Of a DNA stretch of 64,000 nucleotides, positions 1 to 7,518 are shown piece by piece. Numbering within the stretch: position 1 is the first letter of the stretch; each line of letters opens with the position of its first letter. The DNA is taken from assembly GCA_937887565.1 (NCBI GenBank), contig CALABS010000008.1:85817-149816 (forward strand), given 5' to 3'. The position numbers and the translations under genes are program-made. The stretch comes from an uncultured Rhodospirillaceae bacterium. GTDB lineage: Bacteria; Pseudomonadota; Alphaproteobacteria; Rhodospirillales; Magnetospirillaceae. A model generated the notes under the pieces. It ran no database searches and was not told where the DNA came from. It saw only the letters and a list, made by a program, of their open reading frames with translations.

Positions 1-71
1 CCGATCGGCCGCATCAACAGGGAGCCGACGTCTCTGGCCACGATGGACCATTGGGCACGACAGGTCGTCAT
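1..71 (-). CDS. partial gene running off the left edge, unknown
   Basis: Only the first 23 codons are visible (begins MTTCRAQWSIVARDVG). The ATG at 71 overlaps the TGA of the upstream gene in an ATGA arrangement, and GGCGGAGGAG lies just before it, so the start is well supported and translation is likely coupled to the neighbour. Too little is present to name a function. Confidence 0.6.
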   Translation of the reverse strand, partial: MTTCRAQWSIVARDVGSLLMRPI

Positions 72-418
72 GGTTTCTCCTCCGCCCACGGCCGCTGCGC
101 GGCGATGCGTTCGGCCTCGGCGTCATCGAGCCCACAATTGCCACCCTTCGCGATGGCACCCGTCTGGACCCCATAGACGTAGCCGAGGAAATGTCCCGAG
201 AGCTCGGGGCGGCCGATCGCCCAATCCGTCCAACTGATGGCCTGGCAGGCCTCCGAATAGGCGCCAAAGGCCCCCATGATGGCGAGATCGCCCCAATGGG
301 CGAGTTCCGGCAATGCCGATCGCAGCCAGTCGATATCGGCCTGGTCGTCCGGATGGATGTCCTCCGGCTTAGCGCCCGCCTTGGTCACCCAGACCAATTC
401 ATCGAACACGAAGGTCAT
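68..418 (-). CDS. hypothetical protein, 116 aa
   Basis: The reading frame is open further upstream, but the start MTFVFDELVW at 418 is preferred because GATGGAGTGCC precedes it and the upstream extension has the Arg/Ser/Pro-rich composition of a shadow frame overlapping the neighbouring gene. The protein is soluble-looking, acidic, and rich in Trp and Ala. I do not recognise a family. It is the penultimate visible member of a minus-strand array of small genes; its stop overlaps the next start by 4 bases (ATGA). Confidence 0.7.
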   Translation of the reverse strand: MTFVFDELVWVTKAGAKPEDIHPDDQADIDWLRSALPELAHWGDLAIMGAFGAYSEACQAISWTDWAIGRPELSGHFLGYVYGVQTGAIAKGGNCGLDDAEAERIAAQRPWAEEKP

Positions 419-428
419 GGGCACTCCA

Positions 429-1295
429 TCACATCGACGCGGCCAGCAGGAACGGCGCCTGGTCGAGCGCCGGCTGGTATCCGTGGATTTCGCTAAAGGA
501 CCGCCAGTCCGCGGGCGTCGCTTCCTTGCTGTAGACCTCGCCTCTGGGCTGGATGGGCGCCCAGGACGGATCGCAGAACAGGCGATAGTGCCAGACATCC
601 CTGGCCTTGCCTTCGGGGCTGTAGGGGCGCTCGACCCAGCACCAGCGGGCATGGTCGCCGAAGAACCCCTGCGCTATCCGCTCCGCTTCCGCCTTCTCGA
701 ACGGCACCGGGATGGCGCCCGGCATGCCGAGGAAGCTGATGGACAGGTGCCAGCAGCGCTCATAATCGGGATTCTTCCACCACCCCGACGAATGATGCCC
801 GGCATCACGGGTGAAGATGATCCCGGCACAGAGGTCCGGGCGGATCGCCAGCTGGTGCGCGCACTGCCGCATCAGTTCCATGCACGCCGGCGTCGTCTTG
901 CCGTTGTAGAGCCCGCGTAAGGCTCTGACCCGGGCGAAGGCGATCAACGGCCCCAGGGACCCGAAGAGGAATGGCGCACCCTGCATGGCTCCCTCGCCCC
1001 TCACTTCACCGGCGTAAGCCCGGGCGGGCATTCGGCGGGTTCGCCCTCCTTGTAGGCGCTGCAGCGCCATCCAGCGAATGCCGAGGACGGCGATCCAGGT
1101 GCCGCCCACCAGCCCTAGGAAGAAGCCCGGGACCAGCCGCTCGTCGGAAAACCACAGCAGATGCTGGACCGTCGTCAGGGTGGCGGCGAGCACCAGGAAC
1201 AAGCCCGGCAGGGCAAGGAGGAGGGTTGCCGCGTTCTTCCACCAGCGCAGCGGGGCGAGCGGCTCGACGGGCCCGGGTTCGAACGTGGTCGCCAT
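429..1295 (-). CDS. membrane-anchored hypothetical protein, 288 aa
   Basis: Two hydrophobic segments lie near the N-terminus (about residues 22-42 and 55-76, the second with GFFLGLVGGTWIAVLG), followed by a soluble domain of about 200 residues with His/Cys/Trp-rich stretches (GHHSSGWWKNPDYERCWH, ARWCWVERPYSPEG). This predicts an inner-membrane protein with two N-terminal helices and a C-terminal soluble domain. The start at 1295 has a GAGGAGGGACGG leader. No family is recognised. It lies 3 bases from the stop of the preceding gene, suggesting one operon. Confidence 0.7.
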   Translation of the reverse strand: MATTFEPGPVEPLAPLRWWKNAATLLLALPGLFLVLAATLTTVQHLLWFSDERLVPGFFLGLVGGTWIAVLGIRWMALQRLQGGRTRRMPARAYAGEVRGEGAMQGAPFLFGSLGPLIAFARVRALRGLYNGKTTPACMELMRQCAHQLAIRPDLCAGIIFTRDAGHHSSGWWKNPDYERCWHLSISFLGMPGAIPVPFEKAEAERIAQGFFGDHARWCWVERPYSPEGKARDVWHYRLFCDPSWAPIQPRGEVYSKEATPADWRSFSEIHGYQPALDQAPFLLAASM

Positions 1296-1298
1296 GAC

Positions 1299-1823
1299 CT
1301 ACCGTCCCTCCTCGATGCGCCCCAATTCCCTGGAGCAGGAGATCCGGGCCTCGACGAAGGCGGCGACGGCATCGAAATCGACCACGGCCGGCCCTCCTTG
1401 AGGCCTCGTGACCCGGGCAATCTCGTGGATGGCCTGTACGTCCAGGCTTGTCTTACCGTCTCTCGCCCGCTGTTCTGCCAGCCGGCCGCAGGCGTCGGCC
1501 GCCTCCAGGGCCTTGGAAAGATTGGTCGGATCGAAAAGAGGCTCGGCGGCTTCGGGGGCGAACGCCATTGGCCAGTCGCGACGGGCGACGGGCAAGCCGG
1601 CAGCAGCATCGCACAGGGCCTTGATCCGCTCGAGGTTCGTCAGCGTCACCCGGTCGATCTTGACCAGCGCCGCCGTCTGCGACACGCGGGCGCAGGCCTT
1701 CCTGGCCTCGCGGGCGGCGATGGTGACCTCGTCCGAGGTGATCGCCCATGCGGCCTCGGCCGATGGTGTGACGACACGGCAGGCCGCCGCCAGGATGGCG
1801 ACAACGGCGAGTGCTTTCCTCAT
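1299..1823 (-). CDS. exported hypothetical protein with signal peptide, 174 aa
   Basis: The chosen start (MRKALAVVAILAAACRVV at 1823) gives a classic signal peptide: two basic residues, a hydrophobic core, and a likely cleavage after PSAEAA. AAAGGACGG precedes this ATG. The longer upstream extension reads through a broken duplicate gene and is rejected. The mature part is about 150 residues, alpha-helical-looking, with several cysteines that could pair in the periplasm. No family is recognised. Confidence 0.7.
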   Translation of the reverse strand: MRKALAVVAILAAACRVVTPSAEAAWAITSDEVTIAAREARKACARVSQTAALVKIDRVTLTNLERIKALCDAAAGLPVARRDWPMAFAPEAAEPLFDPTNLSKALEAADACGRLAEQRARDGKTSLDVQAIHEIARVTRPQGGPAVVDFDAVAAFVEARISCSRELGRIEEGR

Positions 1824-1856
1824 TGGGCCGTCCTTTCGGCGTGGTTCCGATTGCGC

Positions 1857-1929
1857 TCCACGGGCCGGCGCCGAGGGACCATCCCCACCACCAGCCGCGA
1901 TTGAACTCTGGGTGTCGCTTAGCTGCCAT
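1857..1929 (-). pseudogene. truncated duplicate of the 52-aa gene at 7519-7677
   Basis: From the ATG at 1929 the frame reads MAAKRHPEFNRGWWWGWSLG, almost the same as MAERHPEFNRGWWWGWSLG at 7677. DNA identity runs for about 65 bases and then stops after the GPW codons, where the frame continues into shadow sequence over the signal-peptide gene. It is therefore a 5' fragment without its C-terminal half. It sits just upstream of the secreted-protein gene and may only contribute leader sequence. Confidence 0.6.
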
Positions 1930-1932
1930 CGT

Positions 1933-2121
1933 TCAGATACCGGCCCGAGCGATCTGACGCCCGGTGCTCTCGGGGTTGGAGACGGTCCAGAAGCCGTCTT
2001 CACCCTGGTCGGCGCCGAACACCTCGGCGATCCAGTCGGCAGCCTCGCGGGCACGATCGCGCGGCCACTTGCATTTCACCAGCTGGGTGAAAACCCTGTT
2101 CTTCCAGGAGTCGATGTCCAT
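1933..2121 (-). CDS. hypothetical protein, 62 aa
   Basis: A compact small gene (MDIDSWKNRVFTQLVKCKWP) with a strong leader, GAAGGAGGG, 9 bases before the ATG. It contains CKWPRDRAREAADWIAEVFG, which would form an amphipathic helix. The protein has no membrane segment. The family is not recognised. It is linked to its upstream neighbour by the spacer CTGTAGCGCGTCCGG, a motif that recurs between genes at about 4358. Confidence 0.65.
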   Translation of the reverse strand: MDIDSWKNRVFTQLVKCKWPRDRAREAADWIAEVFGADQGEDGFWTVSNPESTGRQIARAGI

Positions 2122-2153
2122 GCCGGCGGCCCTCCTTCTGTAGCGCGTCCGGT

Positions 2154-2507
2154 TTACGCGGCCGCGCTTTCGGTGATCTTACCGATCTCCGTCAGAGCTT
2201 CGACCACGTCGGTCGCGTAGCCAGGCACCTTGCGATCGGCACGCTCGCGGCGCAGCTGGTGCGCCAGGGCGAAACCGGCATCGGACATCTTGACCCAGTG
2301 GGTGTACTGCTTCCCCTTCACGCCACCGAGAAGGTGCGACGGGATGCGGTGCAATTCCGCGAGGCCCAGAACCTTGAACCGCTTGGCCGCTTCCATGTCC
2401 TCAGCATTCATGCGAATGCCCTCTGCGAGGCCGCTGGCGTCGACAGCACAGGATTCGAGATAGAGAAGCATGGACTTCTCGGCCTTGGTCATTTCACTCG
2501 GGTTCAT
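2154..2507 (-). CDS. wHTH-like small DNA-binding protein, 117 aa
   Basis: Residues about 8-90 have the pattern of a winged-helix domain: two helices (TKAEKSMLLYLESCAVD, EDMEAAKRFKVLGLAEL), a wing-like stretch around GGVKGKQYTHWVKMSD, then a helix AGFALAHQLRRER. This resembles MarR-type or phage-type wHTH proteins, but no exact family is claimed. The ATG at 2507 follows AAAGGGAGGG. It could regulate the small-gene array; that is inference. Confidence 0.6.
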   Translation of the reverse strand: MNPSEMTKAEKSMLLYLESCAVDASGLAEGIRMNAEDMEAAKRFKVLGLAELHRIPSHLLGGVKGKQYTHWVKMSDAGFALAHQLRRERADRKVPGYATDVVEALTEIGKITESAAA

Positions 2508-2530
2508 GTTTCGTGGCCCTCCCTTTGTGG

Positions 2531-2737
2531 CTACGCGGCCACGCTTTCGATTTCGACGGACTTGGGGTGGCAGCGTCCGATATGACCGTCATCGAAGCGA
2601 ACCCGGACATACTGGTCCTCGCGGCGTCGCCGCACGACACGCCCGCGCCGGCCGTCCTCGGTGAAGACGACCCGCTCGCCGCCCTTGAACTGGCACCCAT
2701 AGGTGCGGTTCACGTAGTCGTACCCGGCCATGGACAT
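2531..2737 (-). CDS. SH3/KOW-like small basic protein, 68 aa (copy 1)
   Basis: Residues 18-66 (KGGERVVFTEDGRRGRVV ... VRVRFDDGHIGRCHPKSVEI) have the strand-turn-strand pattern of a small beta-barrel such as KOW/SH3-like or hypervariable-loop nucleic-acid-binding domains. An identical protein is encoded at 7061-7267. The fold is a suggestion from pattern only. It forms a two-gene cassette with the 77-aa gene upstream, within a 472-bp repeat. Confidence 0.65.
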   Translation of the reverse strand: MSMAGYDYVNRTYGCQFKGGERVVFTEDGRRGRVVRRRREDQYVRVRFDDGHIGRCHPKSVEIESVAA

Positions 2738-2743
2738 CCCCCC

Positions 2744-2977
2744 CTACGGCACCAGCCAGCCGAACTGGCGCACCACCTCGCGCGCTCGATCGGTGGCCAC
2801 ACGGCGATCTCCGACATCCCGGACATAGTCGTGACGGTCGAAGGTGTGCCGCAGGCCCATCCAGCCCGCGTACAGCGAACGCCAGGTGGTTCCGCGCTCA
2901 CCCAGTCGCACCAACGTCTTGAGGCGCCGAAGGCCGCGCAGCGTCAAGCCGGTGTAGTTGTAGAGCAGCGATTCCAT
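2744..2977 (-). CDS. hypothetical basic protein, 77 aa (copy 1)
   Basis: The start at MESLLYNYTGLTLRGLRRL is chosen because GGTGAGGAG lies upstream and because the duplicate at 7274-7507 starts at the same codon after GGAGGAG. It is basic, with many Arg and Tyr/Trp residues and a likely helix at the C-terminus (TDRAREVVRQFGWLVP). The two copies encode identical proteins although the DNA differs at several positions. Family unknown. Confidence 0.65.
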   Translation of the reverse strand: MESLLYNYTGLTLRGLRRLKTLVRLGERGTTWRSLYAGWMGLRHTFDRHDYVRDVGDRRVATDRAREVVRQFGWLVP

Positions 2978-3315
2978 GCGCACTCCTCACCTTGTATCTT
3001 TCGTGGTATCTGCCGACGAAACCCGAGACCGCGCAGCCCATGCCTTGTTCGCTGGACGCCGGTACACAGCCCTCCGAGGGTAAATCCGTCAGGGGCTTTA
3101 ATGTCCTGCTCATCGCGAGGAGTGCGCTTCCGACCCTTCCGGGCGTGTCCTGTCTGGAAATTCTCCACAACCGCATTCGTTTTCACCCAGCAGTCAGCGT
3201 GCCAATCGTCCCCCCGCCGAAGTTGGCCCGGAATGATCTCGTGACCGCAGCTACGGCACAGGTACACCGTCGGCTCGGCCGGGAGGTCATCCATGGTGGT
3301 GGCGGGCGTGGTCAT
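2944..3315 (-). CDS. zinc-knuckle protein, 123 aa
   Basis: Near the N-terminus CRSCGHEIIPGQLRR ... DWHADCW forms a CxxC ... HxxC set typical of a treble-clef/LIM-like zinc site (residues about 20-42). The remainder is basic and low in recognisable structure. The start at 3315 follows AATAGGAGCCCC. The 3' end overlaps the start of the next gene by 34 bases, so the true C-terminus or the coding status of the last 30 residues is less certain. Confidence 0.55.
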   Translation of the reverse strand: MTTPATTMDDLPAEPTVYLCRSCGHEIIPGQLRRGDDWHADCWVKTNAVVENFQTGHARKGRKRTPRDEQDIKAPDGFTLGGLCTGVQRTRHGLRGLGFRRQIPRKIQGEECAWNRCSTTTPA

Positions 3316-3324
3316 CTGGGGCTC

Positions 3325-3573
3325 CTATTGGGTCTCTATTGCCGGAAGGGCGGCAATCGCGGCTTCGAGGGAGCCAAACGACCAGACCGCACCGGGACGG
3401 CCGGTGTAGTGAGACTTCCGCACGAAACCTCCGCGGCCATCATCCTTGCCGGTGCTGGCGATGTAACTCTCCCGGCCACCACGGCCATGACGGCGATACA
3501 CGGTAGCGCCATCCAAGCGGCGCCACTGGTTCGTGTCGCATTTGGACCAACCTTCGGGGAGCCGTTCTGCCAT
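3325..3573 (-). CDS. hypothetical protein, 82 aa
   Basis: A small basic protein (MAERLPEGWSKCDTNQWRRL). The first half repeats aromatic and Arg-rich beta-type segments (GATVYRRHGRGGRESYIAS). The C-terminus (SFGSLEAAIAALPAIET) is a likely helix. The ATG follows ACGAGGCTCC. Single-domain proteins with WRR and 'FVRKSH' style strands occur in phage and plasmid gene arrays, but I cannot name a family. Confidence 0.6.
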   Translation of the reverse strand: MAERLPEGWSKCDTNQWRRLDGATVYRRHGRGGRESYIASTGKDDGRGGFVRKSHYTGRPGAVWSFGSLEAAIAALPAIETQ

Positions 3574-3600
3574 TGGAGCCTCGTCTTGTATCCGTTTGGG

Positions 3601-4071
3601 TTAGGCGGGTACGCTGGCGGCGGCCTGCTCGACGCCATCGCCGGGATAGGTAACGGTCAATTGCGGCCCGGTAAGGTTGGCGGCCCGCTCGATGACCAGA
3701 TAGATCACCGACTTGATGTCGTCCGGCATCGCGCCGCCCATCATCTCTTCGATCTGCTGGACGGACTTCTCAGCGATTTCGCCGGCACCTTCATGGAAGG
3801 CTTGTTCACGGGAGAACCCGACGGGGCGCAGCCCAATCTGGTCAAGAGCGGCGGCCAGGCGACGATCCAGTTCCGCCGCCAACAGATCGCGGCTGTCGGC
3901 ACAGCAGTCGCCTTCGGCTACCCCGTTGTACTCGCTGTCATCGCAGCGATCGATAATGGCCTGATAGTCGGCGATGCCCTGCCGGAGTTCGTCGACGGTC
4001 CAGACATTCAGATCGTCCGACTTGTCGATGAAGCGACGGCTACCCTCGAGGTTGAAAATCGTGTTCGCCAT
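3601..4071 (-). CDS. hypothetical helical acidic protein, 156 aa
   Basis: The start MANTIFNLEGSRRFIDKSD at 4071 has an excellent leader (GGGGAGGAATC). The protein is largely helical and acidic, with a double cysteine (GDCCADSRD). There are no membrane segments. A middle segment, EIAEKSVQQIEEMMGG, followed by DDIKSVIYLVIERAANL, could be a helical hairpin. No family is recognised. Confidence 0.65.
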   Translation of the reverse strand: MANTIFNLEGSRRFIDKSDDLNVWTVDELRQGIADYQAIIDRCDDSEYNGVAEGDCCADSRDLLAAELDRRLAAALDQIGLRPVGFSREQAFHEGAGEIAEKSVQQIEEMMGGAMPDDIKSVIYLVIERAANLTGPQLTVTYPGDGVEQAAASVPA

Positions 4072-4094
4072 TGCTCAGATTCCTCCCCTTGAAC

Positions 4095-4337
4095 CTAATT
4101 GGTGGCCGCCCCGGCGGCAGCCGGGTAGACGGTGCCGTCGACCACCACGGTGTCGTAGTCAATTTCGGGGGCTTTGTCGGGGTGGTGCTTCCGGCCGAAC
4201 TCCCAATCGTCCATTACCTGCTGGGCGGCCAGTTCGTGAACTGCCCGGATGTCACCGAGAGGGCGAATGCCGACGTCCACCCGTTTGACGAACACTTCGA
4301 CGTCGCCTTTGCGAAAACTCACAGTGACAATCGACAT
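4095..4337 (-). CDS. hypothetical protein, 80 aa
   Basis: The start MSIVTVSFRKGDVEVFVKRV at 4337 is preferred over an upstream in-frame codon because GATTAGAGGCG precedes it and the extension has shadow composition. The N-terminal half alternates hydrophobic residues as in a small beta-sheet (VTVSFRKGDVEVFVKRVDVG); the second half contains a helix (IRAVHELAAQQVMDDWEFG). Function unknown; a small alpha/beta protein. Confidence 0.6.
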   Translation of the reverse strand: MSIVTVSFRKGDVEVFVKRVDVGIRPLGDIRAVHELAAQQVMDDWEFGRKHHPDKAPEIDYDTVVVDGTVYPAAAGAATN

Positions 4338-4372
4338 CGCCTCTAATCCTCGCCGTCTGTAGCGCGTTCGGG

Positions 4373-4753
4373 TTAGCGACCCGGGTGAAGCGCCTTCTGG
4401 CGCCGAACATGCCGCCGCCAACCCTTGGAGCGACGACGGATGTCGTTGCGGAACATCTCCAGGGCGTCGGGCGGCGTGTTGTGGTGAATGGTCACCATGA
4501 TACCGCCGCGGCCGGGTTCGATGTCGACGGCGGTCGGCGTAACCGCCAAGTGATCGAACTCGTCGCTCATCGCCCGCTTCGCCTGTTCGGAGGGCGACGG
4601 CACCGAGTCCAGAGCTTCCGCGAACGTCGCCGCAGTCGGCGCAGTCTTCCCAGTGCGGAAGGCGGCCATGAACCCGGCATCCTTCGCCTGTCCCGCAATC
4701 TCTTCCACGAGTCCGGGTGGGGCGTAGGGAACCTGATCGAGTTCAGTCGGCAT
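4373..4753 (-). CDS. hypothetical protein, 126 aa
   Basis: The start MPTELDQVPYAPPGLVEEIA at 4753 follows AGAGGGAGGGCC. The C-terminus is strongly basic (RRRSKGWRRHVRRQKALHP), suggesting nucleic-acid contact or a disordered tail. A central strand-rich segment (VDIEPGRGGIMVTIHHN) could be a small sheet. No family is recognised. It lies in the same orientation and spacing as its neighbours, so it is probably part of the same transcript. Confidence 0.6.
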   Translation of the reverse strand: MPTELDQVPYAPPGLVEEIAGQAKDAGFMAAFRTGKTAPTAATFAEALDSVPSPSEQAKRAMSDEFDHLAVTPTAVDIEPGRGGIMVTIHHNTPPDALEMFRNDIRRRSKGWRRHVRRQKALHPGR

Positions 4754-4769
4754 GTTCTTGGCCCTCCCT

Positions 4770-5180
4770 CTAAAGCTTCGCGCCGGTGGCATTCTCGTGG
4801 CCCGCGATCATGCCCTGCACGAAGACGGACCGCATGGCCTCCACGAACGCTTTTTCTGCTTCGCGGCGGCGGTTGTCGGCGGCGAACTCCGCCGCCCATG
4901 CGTGAGCCTGAAGCCAAGCTTCCCGTTCGTTGAACGAAACCAGCCCAGCAGGTCCCGGCTCACTGATCAGCTTTCGCTCGGGCAGCGCCATCTGGACATC
5001 GGCAAGATCCTGTTCGGCCTTGCTCAATTCCTCGGTCAACGCCTGGTCCAGGATGCTGCTAAGCGCACCATTTTTGCCGTTGAACACGGCTTCGACAGCG
5101 CCATCCCAGGCACCGGGACCATTCTTCCGGTCCACACGGAGCTTGGCGAGCGCAATCACATCGGGCCGACGTTGGTACAT
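4770..5180 (-). CDS. hypothetical helical protein, 136 aa
   Basis: The ATG at 5180 follows AAAGGGAGG. The protein is mostly helical, with a likely coiled-coil stretch (ILDQALTEELSKAEQDLADV) and a second charged helix (FAADNRRREAEKAFVEAM). No enzymatic motif is seen. It may be a structural or regulatory protein of the element; function unknown. Confidence 0.6.
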   Translation of the reverse strand: MYQRRPDVIALAKLRVDRKNGPGAWDGAVEAVFNGKNGALSSILDQALTEELSKAEQDLADVQMALPERKLISEPGPAGLVSFNEREAWLQAHAWAAEFAADNRRREAEKAFVEAMRSVFVQGMIAGHENATGAKL

Positions 5181-5202
5181 GGTGTTGAGTCCTCCCTTTG
5201 TG

Positions 5203-5898
5203 TTATGCGGCCAGCCGCCCCTTGGACCTCAACGCGGCCAAGTCTGTACCGGACATGTATTCCGTAAAAACGTCTGGGCAGACGTTGCAATGCCAGTTGA
5301 CGAAGTAGAAGCCTTCGCTGTGGTCGGCACCCCAATCGAAAAGCGTGCCGCCGCAGGAGGGGCAGGGCCGGGTTGCCCGGCGGTCGAACGTATCGCGGTC
5401 GTTCTGCTCGACCGAGTAGTTGATCGGGCGCGCCGCATCGGACCTGGCATGCCGGATCAGCACGTTCAGTTCTGGATCGGGAATCTCGCCACCCAAGGCG
5501 GCCTGCACGATAGCGAGGCACCGATGGGGGTAGTCCGACCAATGATCCCAGATGCGATTTGCCGCCCTGATTCCGAAGCCATTCCGCATCAGAACCTCAT
5601 TGGCCCAAGCCTTGGCATCATGCCAGGCATACCGGATGCCCGTGGAGTTCCCGCCGCGAGCCACGCGGTATGTCTCGCCGCAGCAGGAGAGCGAGCGCCC
5701 GGGCCCAAATGACGGGACATAGCGGCCCAAGGGATGTGATGCGCAAATCCGTGCGCCAGCCTCGACACGCACCCGACAGATTTGCGCCCAGGTACGGCCG
5801 CGATAACTGTGCTTGAAATCCGCACGGATAGCCGCTTCCAGTTCGTCTGCCGTTGCCGCGTTGCGCATCCCGTCGAGATAGTCCTGCAGCGTCATCAT
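5203..5898 (-). CDS. zinc-ribbon hypothetical protein, 231 aa
   Basis: The C-terminal third has two CxxC pairs (CPSCGG around residue 183 and CNVC around residue 208), a zinc-ribbon spacing. A further CC pair (SLSCCGETYRVA) lies near residue 72. The N-terminus (MMTLQDYLDGMRNAATADEL) is helical. The start at 5898 follows CAGGAGCGGGG. No family is recognised; the zinc ribbon suggests nucleic-acid or protein binding. Confidence 0.6.
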   Translation of the reverse strand: MMTLQDYLDGMRNAATADELEAAIRADFKHSYRGRTWAQICRVRVEAGARICASHPLGRYVPSFGPGRSLSCCGETYRVARGGNSTGIRYAWHDAKAWANEVLMRNGFGIRAANRIWDHWSDYPHRCLAIVQAALGGEIPDPELNVLIRHARSDAARPINYSVEQNDRDTFDRRATRPCPSCGGTLFDWGADHSEGFYFVNWHCNVCPDVFTEYMSGTDLAALRSKGRLAA

Positions 5899-5919
5899 CC
5901 CCGCTCCTGTTGTAGCTCG

Positions 5920-6252
5920 TCAGGCAATGCCGACGGTGATGATCCGGAGATCGTCGAAATGCGTGACCAAGGTGAGGATGACCAGCAGCCCACCCATCAC
6001 TATCGCTTGGGGCACCCTCTCTGTGGCCACCAGGAGACCGATGACCACGGTGATGAACCCGACCCTCATCAGGGTGGCGGCTACCGCAAGCCAGAATTCT
6101 TGATTCGGCGGCGCGACATAGCCACGCGCAATCGCATCCTGGTAGACCAGGATGTCCTGGCAATACGACAGCCAGACCATGAGTGCCGCAGCCAACAGCA
6201 GACCGCCTATAAACAGCGGAAGGTGTCCGCGATGCTGTGTTTTGGCAGTCAT
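5920..6252 (-). CDS. small integral membrane protein, 110 aa
   Basis: Three hydrophobic segments are visible: about residues 11-30 (LPLFIGGLLLAAALMVWLSY), 52-75 and 78-95. The start MTAKTQHRGH at 6252 is chosen because the rest of the long frame upstream is a shadow of the neighbouring gene. It begins 8 bases after that gene's stop. Predicted to sit in the inner membrane; function unknown. Confidence 0.65.
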   Translation of the reverse strand: MTAKTQHRGHLPLFIGGLLLAAALMVWLSYCQDILVYQDAIARGYVAPPNQEFWLAVAATLMRVGFITVVIGLLVATERVPQAIVMGGLLVILTLVTHFDDLRIITVGIA

Positions 6253-6259
6253 GCCATGC

Positions 6260-6852
6260 TCACTTCGCATCTTTAGAGGTGGCGGCCGTGTCGATAGCGG
6301 CATGGACGATCTCGCGCACGCGGACGGCTTCCGCCTCGGGGTCGCCCCCTTCGGCCCGTACCTCCGCCAGCGCCTCAGTATCGGACATGGCCAGCAAGCG
6401 GGCGAGGCGGGCTTCGATCTCCGCGTCCAGCCGCTTGGCGTCTTCCATGGTGGCCGGAACCAGGACTCCATCAGCCAAACGGAACCACTCCGGCTTTTCC
6501 GACCACGCGTAGCAGGTGACGTGGTGGTCGCCGGGGTCGGGATCGTTTTCCAGCATCCAGGTGGCGAAACTGTCGATGTCCAGGGACATGGACTCGATGT
6601 TGCCGATCTCCATGATGTGGACCGAGGCCCCCGCGATGGGGCCGGGCATGGGCGATGACATGACCCAGGTGCCGTCCGGCCGGACGGGGCGCCTTCGGCC
6701 AGGGGAACGGGATCGCCCTCACCGTCCAACCACTCACAGCCAGCGAGGGCGTACACGCCATCACCCGGCAGACGGACCAGCCAGTCTTGAGGAGAGGGCC
6801 GGCCGGGCGGCGTCACCTCGTCCATATAGTCCCTCGGCACCCATTCCTTCAT
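6260..6852 (-). pseudogene. hypothetical protein split by a one-base frameshift
   Basis: The first 56 codons (MKEWVPRDYMDEVTPPGR ... PLAEGAP) are in one frame. From about 6689 the natural-looking sequence (VRPDGTWVMSSPMPGPIAG ... ATSKDAK) continues in another frame to 6260. Adding one C to the CCCC run at about 6686-6689 (minus strand) restores a continuous protein of about 196 aa. It is either a real C5-to-C4 deletion or a sequencing error. The second half could also be made alone from the ATG at 6661. No family is recognised; the protein is acidic. Confidence 0.6.
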
Positions 6853-6864
6853 GATTCAAGCCTC

Positions 6865-7038
6865 TCACTTTCGATCCCGCAGCCAGGCCAGACCCGAGAG
6901 GGTCAAGGCAAAGGCGACGATGTTACCAGCCAGACGCATCTCCTGGCTGGCGGACACGCCGAAGAAGGCGACCGCCAGTGCCGAGAGGGCGGACCAGGCC
7001 AAGACCACCAACCAGATCGTTTTGACCGGAACGGTCAT
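6865..7038 (-). CDS. small membrane protein, 57 aa
   Basis: Two transmembrane helices are seen: residues about 7-27 (TIWLVVLAWSALSALAVAFF) and 37-52 (AGNIVAFALTLSGLAWL), ending in basic residues. The ATG at 7038 follows AAAGGGAGGAG. The longer frame upstream is the antisense shadow of the duplicated cassette and is not used. Function unknown; small two-helix proteins are common accessory genes. Confidence 0.65.
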   Translation of the reverse strand: MTVPVKTIWLVVLAWSALSALAVAFFGVSASQEMRLAGNIVAFALTLSGLAWLRDRK

Positions 7039-7060
7039 GCTTGCACTCCTCCCTTTGTGG

Positions 7061-7267
7061 CTACGCGGCCACGCTTTCGATTTCGACGGACTTGGGGTGG
7101 CAGCGTCCGATATGACCGTCATCGAAGCGAACCCGGACATACTGGTCCTCGCGGCGTCGCCGCACGACACGCCCGCGCCGGCCGTCCTCGGTGAAGACGA
7201 CCCGCTCGCCGCCCTTGAACTGGCACCCATAGGTGCGGTTCACGTAGTCGTACCCGGCCATGGACAT
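7061..7267 (-). CDS. SH3/KOW-like small basic protein, 68 aa (copy 2)
   Basis: This encodes exactly the same 68 residues as 2531-2737. It is the downstream gene of the second copy of the 472-bp duplicated cassette. A role in nucleic-acid binding is suggested only by the small beta-barrel-like pattern (GERVVFTEDGRRGRVV) and basic charge. Confidence 0.65.
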   Translation of the reverse strand: MSMAGYDYVNRTYGCQFKGGERVVFTEDGRRGRVVRRRREDQYVRVRFDDGHIGRCHPKSVEIESVAA

Positions 7268-7273
7268 CCCCCC

Positions 7274-7507
7274 CTACGGCACCAGCCAGCCGAACTGGCG
7301 CACCACCTCGCGCGCTCGATCGGTGGCCACACGGCGATCTCCGACATCCCGGACATAGTCGTGACGGTCGAAGGTGTGCCGCAGGCCCATCCAGCCCGCG
7401 TACAGCGAACGCCAGGTGGTCCCGCGCTCACCCAGTCGTACCAACGTCTTGAGGCGCCGCAGGCCGCGCAGCGTCAAGCCGGTGTAGTTGTAGAGTAGCG
7501 ATTCCAT
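7274..7507 (-). CDS. hypothetical basic protein, 77 aa (copy 2)
   Basis: The 77-residue product is identical to that of 2744-2977. The start MESLLYNYTG at 7507 is preceded by GTAGGAGGAG; the SD overlaps the stop codon of the 52-aa gene upstream, so the two are probably coupled. DNA differences between the copies fall at synonymous positions, so the protein appears conserved by selection or copied recently. Confidence 0.65.
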   Translation of the reverse strand: MESLLYNYTGLTLRGLRRLKTLVRLGERGTTWRSLYAGWMGLRHTFDRHDYVRDVGDRRVATDRAREVVRQFGWLVP

Positions 7508-7518
7508 GCGCGCTCCTC

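Larger units (their letters stand above)
2518..2989. repeat. 472-bp direct repeat, copy 1 (copy 2 at 7048-7519)
   Basis: The two segments are offset by exactly 4530 bases and are colinear without gaps. I count five base differences near 2890, 2909, 2930, 2966 and 2982; the rest matches. The repeat covers the two-gene cassette (68-aa and 77-aa genes) with both ribosome-binding sites. All coding differences are synonymous. Confidence 0.9.
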